Below, one piece after another: positions 56,404-64,000 of a stretch of DNA of 64,000 nt. Position 1 is the first letter of the stretch. Every line of letters starts with the position of its first letter. Source of the DNA: Bartonella sp. JB63 (GTDB taxonomy: Bacteria; Pseudomonadota; Alphaproteobacteria; Rhizobiales; Rhizobiaceae); assembly GCF_002022665.1 (NCBI RefSeq), contig NZ_CP019788.1:124001-188000 (forward strand), written 5' to 3'. A program made the translations under genes and the position numbers. The notes under the pieces were generated by a model. It did no database searches and was not told the origin of the DNA. It worked only from the letters and a program-made list of their open reading frames with translations.

Positions 56404-58500
56404 TTAATGATTTTCACGGTACCATACGCTGCTCAATAATAAAAGGCAGGTAAGCAACGCTAAAAATCCAGAAAAAATAGGAAAATGAGAGATATTAACC
56501 AAACGGGTTTCTGTTGCTTCTTTTAGAACAATTGAATGAGAAAGAGATGAGATTTTTCCTGTTTTTGATTGGATAAGTTTGATTGGAGGAAGATGAATAC
56601 TATTTTTTTCTTCATTCCATAAACGCACAACATTACCACCAGTGTGTTTACTGATGGGAGCAAGTTTTTCTTCTGTCGAAATTAAATCAGATAATTCAGG
56701 GCTATTGATTGACCCTACAGTAGAAAATACTGTTTGATCGCCATTATGGATGGTAAAGATTCCTGTTTCATTGGTCTGAATACTTCCTGTAAATACACCT
56801 TCTTGTTCTTTTGTAAGAGTGATATTCTTTTTTTTGCCAGAGGGAAAGATTATTTCAACTGGTTTTGGATGATTTTGAAGCGTTTGCCGACGAATTGTTA
56901 AATGATAATGGTGACTCAAAGCGCTTAATTTTTCTTCTTCAAGTTCTGGTTCTTTCATCAGCCAGTGAGCAATTCGACGATAAAGAGCTGCATAAGGACC
57001 TCCTCCTTCAAAACCTCGTGCCCAAAGCCAACTTTCATCGGAAAGTAACATTCCTACACGACCTTTATCAACGTGAGAAAGAAGCAAAAGCGGTTGTTCA
57101 TCGGCTCCTTTCATGATGGCAATGTTTTTTCCTGTATTTTGAATTGCAATTTGTCGCAACCATCGTCCCCATTGATGAGCTGGATGGGTAGGTGTTGCAA
57201 GTCCTCGCGTAACAGGGTGACGTTCACCTACTTTGGTTAAGGTAGGGCGAAAAGGCTTTTGAATAATAGCACCATTTGGCAGTGCTGGTAGAACACGTAT
57301 TAAAGGCGTTTTAGCTAGTGAAAATTCTTTAGTAAATTCAGGTCCTGTTACTATCAGTAATGCGCCACCTTTTTGTACATATTGGGCAATATAATCATAG
57401 TAAATCAATGGAAGGGCAGTGGAATGTTGGTAGCCATCAAGAATAACAAGATCAAAATTATTGATGTCTTCAACAAATAATTTTGTGGTAGGAAAGATTA
57501 CAAGTGATAATTGATTTACAGGTGTATTATCGGCTTTTTCAGGTGGACGCAAAATAGTGAAATGAACAAGATCAATATTAGAATCACTTTTTAAAAGATC
57601 ACGCCATGTACGTTCACCATTATAGGGTGCTCCTGAAATCAAAAGAACTCGCAAATTTTCTCTAATCCCTTCAATAACAGTTATAGCGCGATTGTTATCA
57701 AGGCTTAATTCACCTTCATGTGTGTCAGTTGTAACTTGAATGATATTTTTTTCGGCGTGGGGTAGGATGATTTCAGTTTGAAAGATGACACCGGGGGTCA
57801 CAGAATGATGACCAACCTCTTGATCATTGATTCTTACAATAATATTTGCTTGTGCTGGCATAGGATCTTTAAACTGCCCTTTGTCTTCTACCAAAATGGA
57901 GAGTATGATTGGTTTATTAACAAGAGCAAAGCGGGGAGGTGCGATAAATTTAATTTGGCGGTCAAATTCATCCGTTTTACCTGTTATCAAAGCATTAATT
58001 GGTGCATCATGATTAAATTCTGATAGCTGAGGAATATCATGTACTTGTCCATCCGTGATCAAAATCGTTCCTGCATAGCGAGAAGGTTGTATATCAGATA
58101 TAGCTTGTGTTAGAGCGTGAAACAAATTTGTTGATGGTGCATAATGATCATCAGAAAATTTTCCAACTTCAATGAAGCGCGGTTCGAATTGTGGATAACT
58201 CGCCAGTACATTTTTTAGTTGTATACGTGCTTTATTGCTATCTTCTTCACGTGTGCCAAACGTTTGGCTTTCGCTATGATCAATAACAATACCTACAGTA
58301 CTTTTAACGGGTTCACGCTGTTCTTTTGTGATCATTGGATTAAGTAGCACAAGGATGAGTGAGATTAGTGCTGTAAGGCGTAAAAAGGCTCCGCGACATC
58401 GTGTAATAAGGCCAATGATTATAAAAAAAGCAGGGAGCCCTCCTAAAAAAAGAAGCCAAGCAATAGACAGAGAAGGTTGAAAAATGAGAGATTCTATCAT
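56404..58500 (-). CDS. Large membrane protein of the MoxR/BatA-type operon (VWA/glutamine-amidotransferase-like)
   Basis: The 698-aa protein has two N-terminal TM segments (SIAWLLFLGGLPAFFIIIGL, LTALISLILVLLNPMI) and a C-terminal one (FSGFLALLTCLLLLSSVWY) around a large periplasmic part. It includes a VWA-like beginning (VGIVIDHSESQTFG, GTILITDGQVHD) and a GATase-like section (GGALLIVTGPEF, GKNIAIMKG). It overlaps the preceding gene by 4 bp and ends the operon. Function unknown; operons of this type are linked to envelope stress and chaperone-like AAA activity. Confidence 0.75.
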   Translation of the reverse strand: MIESLIFQPSLSIAWLLFLGGLPAFFIIIGLITRCRGAFLRLTALISLILVLLNPMITKEQREPVKSTVGIVIDHSESQTFGTREEDSNKARIQLKNVLASYPQFEPRFIEVGKFSDDHYAPSTNLFHALTQAISDIQPSRYAGTILITDGQVHDIPQLSEFNHDAPINALITGKTDEFDRQIKFIAPPRFALVNKPIILSILVEDKGQFKDPMPAQANIIVRINDQEVGHHSVTPGVIFQTEIILPHAEKNIIQVTTDTHEGELSLDNNRAITVIEGIRENLRVLLISGAPYNGERTWRDLLKSDSNIDLVHFTILRPPEKADNTPVNQLSLVIFPTTKLFVEDINNFDLVILDGYQHSTALPLIYYDYIAQYVQKGGALLIVTGPEFTKEFSLAKTPLIRVLPALPNGAIIQKPFRPTLTKVGERHPVTRGLATPTHPAHQWGRWLRQIAIQNTGKNIAIMKGADEQPLLLLSHVDKGRVGMLLSDESWLWARGFEGGGPYAALYRRIAHWLMKEPELEEEKLSALSHHYHLTIRRQTLQNHPKPVEIIFPSGKKKNITLTKEQEGVFTGSIQTNETGIFTIHNGDQTVFSTVGSINSPELSDLISTEEKLAPISKHTGGNVVRLWNEEKNSIHLPPIKLIQSKTGKISSLSHSIVLKEATETRLVNISHFPIFSGFLALLTCLLLLSSVWYRENH

Positions 58501-61295
58501 TGCCTTCTTTCTTTATTAAAACGTTCTAATAATGCAGGAACATGAATCTGGTCGGCTTTATAATTTCCTGTAAGTATATAAATGACAATATTCAATCCTG
58601 CACGAAATGCCCACAGTCGTTGCATAGGGTCATTAGGAATAAGTGGATATTTCCAAATGCCTTTTTCGTTTAGTGCCCAAGCAGCAGCAAAGTTATTCGC
58701 AGTGATAAGAAGAGAACTAACATTATCACCAGTAGTGATAGAGTTTTTGTTTATTGAGGATGATTCAACCCATAAGGGGGAACCACGATAAAGCCCAGGA
58801 AAATCAGGCATAATATAAAAAGAACGAGCAATAACATGCTCAATTGATGCTGGTTCAAGCGTTGAAATATTTAATCCACTTAATATATCACGTAATCTTT
58901 GTGTGGCTGGTGTAGCTACTTCTTCGAGGTTAAAATTTGTATTTATTTGATCACGAGTGTCAAATAAAATTGTACCACCGTGTTTCATAAAGGCATTGAT
59001 TTTTTCAAGGCTTTTTTGTGTCGGCATGGGACTATTAGCATCAATTGGCCAGTAAATAAGAGGATAGAAAGAGAGTTCATCTTTATCAAGATCGAGTGCT
59101 ACTACAGGACCAGGTGAAAGCATTGTACGCTCTGCTATAAATTGACTGAGCGCTTCTAACCCACTTTTACTCGTTGTATCAATTTCATGACTATTGGTTA
59201 TAACATAAGCGAGATGGGTAGAACCTGCTGCTTGTACAATAGTTTCATCATAGTCTTCTATAATTTGTGCCTGTACAGTCGGTGAATATGGAAATAAGAC
59301 GATGAAAACTACTATAAAAGGCAGAAGAAGTGACATATTGTATCGTCGATTAAAAAGAAAAGATCTGTTTATCCATAGAGCTAAAAAACTATCAAGAGCT
59401 AATAATAAGCTGGTTAGTCCTAAAAGGATTCCAGTAAAATGTTTTTCTTGTATATCGTAGGATAAAGGTTTCTCACTTAAGGAGGTAGGTAATAATGATT
59501 GTTTTATTAAGTGTGATGTATGATTGAGTAGATTGAAGGCATAGAGATTGTTTTCAACGCCATAAAGTCCAGGTGGGGTATAGTAGGATGGAAGGGGAGG
59601 ATTCTGTGCATCTGTAATAAGTGGGATAACATGAGAAGGAGCTGTTTGTAATTGACCATTAGCATTGAGTGTTTGCCAAGGATTGTGTATTGTTTTTATT
59701 TGCGTTGTAGTTTCTTTTGCATGTGTACTAAGTGTACTAAGCGTAATAAGTTTTTGTAACATTTGTGCAAAAAAACCGGACAGAGGGAGATTCGACCATG
59801 TAGGATCAGGTGCTACATGAATAAGAATGAGCATACCTTTACCATGATTGGCTGCTGTAATAAGGGGAGTACCATCTGCAAGACTAAGCCATGTTTTTTC
59901 AAAAAGATCTGAGTTTGGTTCTGCAAGAATTTGACGTGAAACAGTGATATCTTCTGGAAAGGAAAGGTCAAAAAAGAAACTATTTTTTGCAAAAGGCGCT
60001 AATTTTTGTGGTTTTGCCCAGGACATAACACTACCAAGTGAGCGTTTACCAGAACGTAATGACACAGGTAATAAACTATCATAATGTTTTGCAGTACTCA
60101 GATTTTCTCCAGCAAAACGGATAAGTATTCCTCCTTGATTGACAAAATCAGAAAGCTTTTTTTCTGCTTCTTTTGCAATATTAATTATATCACCCATAAT
60201 GAAAACAGATGGATTTTGTTTAAGTAAACGATCAATATCAATTGAAAGTTCTCCTCCTTCCATTGTTATAAGCTGTGTATGATCTTGTAATGCTTTGATA
60301 ACGTAGTACATTGGAGAAAGTAAGGGCTGCACCATTTTATTGATATTTGGTGATAAAAGAGCAACGCGGTTTATTCGGCTACGGCTGTCGACTAAAAAAG
60401 TTGCAGCAGCGTGGTCCTGTTTATCAATTTTAATCCACGCGATATGATTATGTAGCTCAAGTGGTAGATTAAAAGGAATAAGAGCAGTCGTTTCTCCTTC
60501 ATTAAAATTTGTCGTAAAACGAGTAAGGAGTTGATTTTTAAAATCATAAAGGTTGAGTGTTATTGGAGTTTCACCATAAGTGGTTGCACGGATAACACGT
60601 GCTGACATATTTCCATTATTATTTTGTATGTTTGTTATGCCCGCAAGAGTAGAAATATCATCTGCATACCATAAGAATTTTTTTAGCTTTAACTGCTTCA
60701 TAAGAGCAAAAGCCTGCTCATCTTCATTTGTTTGCAAACCATCACTTAAATAAGCAATATCAAGAGGTTTTTCATTAATCTGTTCTGTGAGTTTTTGAAA
60801 GGCTTGAACGCGGTTGACAGGCCAAGGACGAGGACATAAATGTAGTAAATACTGTTTGATAACTTCTGCAGAAAAAGGACCAATATCTTGAGTATTGTTT
60901 TCAGCTGTTGCAAGCAAATAAATATTTTTTTGGTGTTTTTCTGCTTGTGCGAGTAAGGATTTGGCAACAGCAATGCGTTTTTTCCATTCTTCAGCGGATG
61001 CCCATCCATTATCAATGATGAGTGCAAGAGGGTGAGAACCAGAAAATACAATTGATTTTTGAATCGAAGTAGGACGTGCTAATGCGATAATTATAAGTGT
61101 TGCTATAATTAATCGTAACAATAATAACCACCAAGGTGTATAATTAACAGTTTCCTGTTGATTAGTTTTTTTAAGCAAAAGGTGTAAAGGGGGAAAAAGT
61201 TCTTTACGAGGGTTTGGAGGTGTTGTTCTCAACAGCCACCAAATAACCGGTAAAGCCAAAAGTCCAAGCAAAAGTAAAGGAGCATCAAAACTCAA
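58497..61295 (-). CDS. BatA-like N-terminal and DUF4159 domain membrane protein
   Basis: The 932-aa protein has the BatA N-terminal module (FDAPLLLLGLLALPVIWWLL, then KELFPPLHLLLKKT), a VWA-like region, two middle TM segments (TGILLGLTSLLLALDSFLAL, MSLLLPFIVVFIVLFPY), and a C-terminal DUF4159 domain (YPLIYWPIDANSPMPTQKSL, then FMKHGGTILFDTRDQ). The ends overlap both neighbours by 4 bp, so it is translated within the MoxR operon. Confidence 0.8.
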   Translation of the reverse strand: MSFDAPLLLLGLLALPVIWWLLRTTPPNPRKELFPPLHLLLKKTNQQETVNYTPWWLLLLRLIIATLIIIALARPTSIQKSIVFSGSHPLALIIDNGWASAEEWKKRIAVAKSLLAQAEKHQKNIYLLATAENNTQDIGPFSAEVIKQYLLHLCPRPWPVNRVQAFQKLTEQINEKPLDIAYLSDGLQTNEDEQAFALMKQLKLKKFLWYADDISTLAGITNIQNNNGNMSARVIRATTYGETPITLNLYDFKNQLLTRFTTNFNEGETTALIPFNLPLELHNHIAWIKIDKQDHAAATFLVDSRSRINRVALLSPNINKMVQPLLSPMYYVIKALQDHTQLITMEGGELSIDIDRLLKQNPSVFIMGDIINIAKEAEKKLSDFVNQGGILIRFAGENLSTAKHYDSLLPVSLRSGKRSLGSVMSWAKPQKLAPFAKNSFFFDLSFPEDITVSRQILAEPNSDLFEKTWLSLADGTPLITAANHGKGMLILIHVAPDPTWSNLPLSGFFAQMLQKLITLSTLSTHAKETTTQIKTIHNPWQTLNANGQLQTAPSHVIPLITDAQNPPLPSYYTPPGLYGVENNLYAFNLLNHTSHLIKQSLLPTSLSEKPLSYDIQEKHFTGILLGLTSLLLALDSFLALWINRSFLFNRRYNMSLLLPFIVVFIVLFPYSPTVQAQIIEDYDETIVQAAGSTHLAYVITNSHEIDTTSKSGLEALSQFIAERTMLSPGPVVALDLDKDELSFYPLIYWPIDANSPMPTQKSLEKINAFMKHGGTILFDTRDQINTNFNLEEVATPATQRLRDILSGLNISTLEPASIEHVIARSFYIMPDFPGLYRGSPLWVESSSINKNSITTGDNVSSLLITANNFAAAWALNEKGIWKYPLIPNDPMQRLWAFRAGLNIVIYILTGNYKADQIHVPALLERFNKERRQ

Positions 61296-62203
61296 AGTGA
61301 TCTCCTTAGATAAGATTTAGAGGGTTGCGTTTTGTTTGCAAGGCGTACAATGACCTCAGTTACAGGGGTATCAGTTAAGCTAACCTGGTAAGTCCATCCT
61401 TGATGCGAACAAAATTCTGCTAGTTTTTTTCGTCTTTCTTGGTAGAGCTTGTGATAGTTCTTACGCAAGTTTTCTGCTTTTCTTATAAGAAGTTTTTCTT
61501 TTGTTTCAGGATCAAAAAATTCTGTATGGCCTGTGTAAGGGAAACGTTCTTCTGCTGGATCGGTAACTTCAATGAGATGTGCATTGACTTGTTTTGTAGC
61601 TAAAACTGTTAGGTGATCGATAATTTTTTCACTATCGTCAAGGAAGTCACTTATTATTATGACTTGTGAAAAACGAGTAACAGTTGAGAAATTTGGAAAT
61701 GAATTTTCACCTTGATAATTCGTTAAAGCTAAAGCCATACGCTCCATTGCATTGGAAGTGCTCGTTGGAGCCATTAAACCGGGAATGGCAATATATTCAC
61801 CATTTTTTGCAAGAAGTTTTGCCAAAGCAAGGGAAAGAATGATAGCATGATTGCCTTTAGAGATTTTTGAAAAGCATGAACAATATTGCATAGAAGCACT
61901 TTGATCGGGCCAAATCCAAACTGTTTGCATTGTTTCCCATTCACGTTCACGTAGGTAGATATGTTCATCACGTGCTGAACGACGCCAGTCAATATGTGTA
62001 GTCGATTCTCCTTCCACATAAGGACGAAATTGCCAGAAATTTTCTCCATTGCCACGTTTGCGTTGACTATGCCTTCCGGTTATTAGTGTATTGGCAATAC
62101 GGTTTGCTTGTAAAAGAAAACAGGGCATATTAGCTGCATCTTTCTGCAGTTTCCCAGCAAGTGATTTTGGACTTTCCTTAAAAATTTTTTTGCCAATAGC
62201 CAT
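61292..62203 (-). CDS. DUF58 domain-containing protein
   Basis: The 303-aa protein has the DUF58 core FWQFRPYVEGESTTHIDWRR followed by SARDEHIYLREREWE, and a VWA-like fold afterwards (VWIWPDQSASMQYC, VIIISDFLDD). DUF58 proteins are the standard partners of MoxR ATPases. It shares one base with the moxR stop codon (TAATG) and overlaps the next gene by 4 bp. Confidence 0.9.
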   Translation of the reverse strand: MAIGKKIFKESPKSLAGKLQKDAANMPCFLLQANRIANTLITGRHSQRKRGNGENFWQFRPYVEGESTTHIDWRRSARDEHIYLREREWETMQTVWIWPDQSASMQYCSCFSKISKGNHAIILSLALAKLLAKNGEYIAIPGLMAPTSTSNAMERMALALTNYQGENSFPNFSTVTRFSQVIIISDFLDDSEKIIDHLTVLATKQVNAHLIEVTDPAEERFPYTGHTEFFDPETKEKLLIRKAENLRKNYHKLYQERRKKLAEFCSHQGWTYQVSLTDTPVTEVIVRLANKTQPSKSYLRRSL

Positions 62204-63234
62204 TAGAGGGAGTCTTTCACAAGATTAGCAATAATATCTTTTATAGTTATATTTTCAGCATGTGCAGAAAAATTAAGTGCCATGCGATGTTGTAATACGG
62301 GTTGGGCGAGTGCTTGAATATCATCAAGCGAAGGGGCTAAACGTCCATAGTAAAAGGCACGAGCACGAACACAAAGTGAAAGTGCTTGTGATGCCCGGGG
62401 ACCAGGACCCCAAGAAATATAAGTATTTGCAAGAGAATTATCTTTATGAGGACGAGCTGAACGCACTAGTTTCAAAATAGCTTCAACAACACTTTCAGAA
62501 ATTGGCATTTGGCGGACAATATTTTGAATTTTTTGTAATTTTTTGATTGATAAAACAGGTTTTGCAACTTGATTTTTTTTACCTGTTGTTTCTAAGATGA
62601 TACGCCGTTCTGTAGCTAGATCCGGATAGTCAATGTCAATTTGCATTAAAAAGCGATCTAGTTGCGCTTCAGGAAGAGAGTAAGTTCCTTCTTGTTCAAC
62701 AGGATTTTGAGTTGCAAGTACATGAAAGGGTTGTGGTAGATCATAACGCGTTCCAGAAATAGTGACATGATATTCTTGCATGGCTTGGAGAAGAGCTGAT
62801 TGAGTACGAGGAGAAGCACGGTTAATTTCATCGGCCATGAGAAGTTGAGTAAAGATAGGACCCTGAATATAACGGAAAGAGCGTTGACCATTTTTATCTG
62901 AATCCATAATTTCAGAACCAATAATATCTGATGGCATTAAATCTGGTGTAAATTGGATGCGTTTTGAATCAAGTCCTAAGACGATTCCAAGTGTTTCAAC
63001 AAGGCACGTTTTAGCAAGTCCTGGAACACCAACAAGGAGGGCATGTCCTCCCGCAAAGATAGCTGTTAAGGTGTATTCAATCACATGACTTTGTCCAAAA
63101 ATAACTTTGTCAATTGCTTTTTGTAGAATATCTAGCTCTTTGTGTGCTTCATCAATATCTTTAACAATTAATGAGGTATTATCTTTGATACTCGCTTTTT
63201 CAGTAGAATGAGATAATGTATCATATTGACTCAT
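62203..63234 (-). CDS. MoxR family AAA+ ATPase
   Basis: Chaperone-like ATPase, 343 aa. Walker A is GVPGLAKT (in HALLVGVPGLAKTCLVETLG), Walker B is LLMADEINRASPRTQSALLQ, and sensor 1 is VLATQNPVEQEGTYSLPEAQ. It is the first gene of a tightly overlapping four-gene operon with DUF58 and two large VWA-like membrane proteins, and probably activates or assembles those partners. Confidence 0.93.
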   Translation of the reverse strand: MSQYDTLSHSTEKASIKDNTSLIVKDIDEAHKELDILQKAIDKVIFGQSHVIEYTLTAIFAGGHALLVGVPGLAKTCLVETLGIVLGLDSKRIQFTPDLMPSDIIGSEIMDSDKNGQRSFRYIQGPIFTQLLMADEINRASPRTQSALLQAMQEYHVTISGTRYDLPQPFHVLATQNPVEQEGTYSLPEAQLDRFLMQIDIDYPDLATERRIILETTGKKNQVAKPVLSIKKLQKIQNIVRQMPISESVVEAILKLVRSARPHKDNSLANTYISWGPGPRASQALSLCVRARAFYYGRLAPSLDDIQALAQPVLQHRMALNFSAHAENITIKDIIANLVKDSL

Positions 63235-63478
63235 ATTTTTTCCTTAAAGCCCTGTGTCGTAAAATAATATTTATTCTATGATTATAAATCTTTTTACAAT
63301 TTGTAACAGAAAATAAAAAGAAAAGAAGTGTGATAAGCTGTTTTTTGTATTCTTCGTACAGATAAAAATATTTTTATAGAGAAAGATTGTAGTTTATAAG
63401 AAATATATTATGCGTTGTGTGCATTGAAATTTACAAGTTTTGAGAGAAATAATGAAGGTTTGTTTGAAAGGTTAAAGG

Positions 63479-64000
63479 GTGAATATAACACAAAATTTCA
63501 AACAGGCTGCATGGTTGAAGTGTAGCGATATTCAAACACTTCTTCGTGTTTTATCACTTGATGGTGAAGAAGCACGTGTTGTTGGTGGTGCTGTACGTAA
63601 TCAGCTTTTGCAACAGCCTATTAGCGATATTGATATTGCAACAACCTGTTTGCCACGACAGGTTGTAAAGCGTGTAGAAGAAGTAGGATTTAAAGCTATT
63701 CCTACGGGGATTAATTTTGGTACAGTGACAGTAGTTGGCAAGTCATGCTCTTACGAGGTTACAACACTTCGCTCTGATATTGAAACCGATGGCCGTCACG
63801 CTAAAGTTATTTTTAGTCGCGATTGGAAAAAAGATGCTGAACGGCGAGATTTTACTATCAATGCACTCTATTGTAATGCAGCTGGCGAAATTTATGATGA
63901 GGTGGGAGGTCTGCATGATATTGCAACTCGAACGATTCGTTTTATCGGTGCTTCGGAGCAGCGTATTTGTGAAGATTATTTACGTATTTTGCGTTTTTTT
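63479..64000 (+). CDS. CCA-adding enzyme / tRNA nucleotidyltransferase, 3'-truncated by window edge
   Basis: The frame is open from GTG at 63479 to the window end (174 codons), so the gene continues beyond. The class II nucleotidyltransferase head is clear: ARVVGGAVRNQLLQ, SDIDIATTCLP with the metal-binding aspartates, GINFGTVTVV, YEVTTLRSDIETDGRHAKV, DAERRDFTINALYCN and RICEDYLRILRFF. It repairs or adds the 3' CCA of tRNAs. It is divergent from the moxR operon. Confidence 0.92.
   Translation, partial: MNITQNFKQAAWLKCSDIQTLLRVLSLDGEEARVVGGAVRNQLLQQPISDIDIATTCLPRQVVKRVEEVGFKAIPTGINFGTVTVVGKSCSYEVTTLRSDIETDGRHAKVIFSRDWKKDAERRDFTINALYCNAAGEIYDEVGGLHDIATRTIRFIGASEQRICEDYLRILRFF

Noticed and set aside
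1..64000. CRISPR arrays, insertion sequences, prophage genes
   Set aside because: No regularly spaced repeats, transposase motifs, terminal inverted repeats or phage structural genes were recognised on either strand.

Overview
The window is AT-rich chromosomal DNA that I assign to the genus Bartonella (Alphaproteobacteria, Rhizobiales). Supporting features are Fic-BID effectors of the Bep family (substrates of the VirB/D4 type IV secretion system), a CtrA/ChpT/SciP cell-cycle set, a DUF1134/EipA envelope protein and Bartonella-type housekeeping genes. Bep genes, a YopJ-family acetyltransferase and a flagellin in one window fit Bartonella lineage 3 (the B. clarridgeiae / B. rochalimae group). 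The species assignment is an inference; I could not run a search.

Layout. 1-1.0 kb: 3' part of a bep gene, then tRNA-Arg. 1.7-7.9 kb: an RND efflux pair and pgi. 8.2-15.7 kb: an effector island with an intact yopJ-like gene, a decayed second yopJ piece, tRNA-Leu, and two almost identical bep genes as a direct repeat of about 1.9 kb on either side of gpmA-dapB. 15.7-19.7 kb (minus): GST, engB, yidC, rnpA and rpmH. 20.2-26.1 kb: mrp, pyrF, rsmI, yraN, a broken small membrane gene, a proC-like gene and a frameshifted flagellin gene. 26.3-29.7 kb (minus): ETF-ubiquinone oxidoreductase, etfA and etfB. 30-35 kb: an orphan protein, a TSUP/TIGR02186 pair, xseA and tag. 35.4-42.7 kb: a peptide ABC transporter with two paralogous binding proteins. 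43.2-46.9 kb: tRNA-Met, a Gfo/Idh and DegT sugar pair, a coiled-coil membrane protein and EipA. 47.1-49.9 kb: chpT, ctrA, a fliJ-like gene and sciP. 50.2-56.4 kb: mnmA with two frameshifts, a TrmH-type methyltransferase, a promoter/structured RNA/terminator unit, a cation efflux protein, a metallophosphoesterase and a decayed acetyltransferase. 56.4-63.2 kb (minus): a MoxR/DUF58/BatA-like/DUF4159 operon. The window ends inside a CCA-adding enzyme gene.

The most unusual part is the effector island. The first full bep copy carries eight perfect TATCC units inside its reading frame, upstream of the Fic domain, which is a classic layout for slipped-strand phase variation. The second copy has a shortened, degenerate repeat plus one extra G that keeps the frame. 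Both copies have a Fic motif lacking residues needed for canonical AMP transfer. The 3' flanks of all three bep genes contain the 3' end of gpmA or a decayed version of it, which points to amplification from one gpmA-linked ancestor. Other points of interest are the structured RNA near 52.5 kb and a set of single-base frameshifts: three are homopolymers of six where seven restores the frame, and one is an insertion in flagellin. These may be sequencing errors or real decay.
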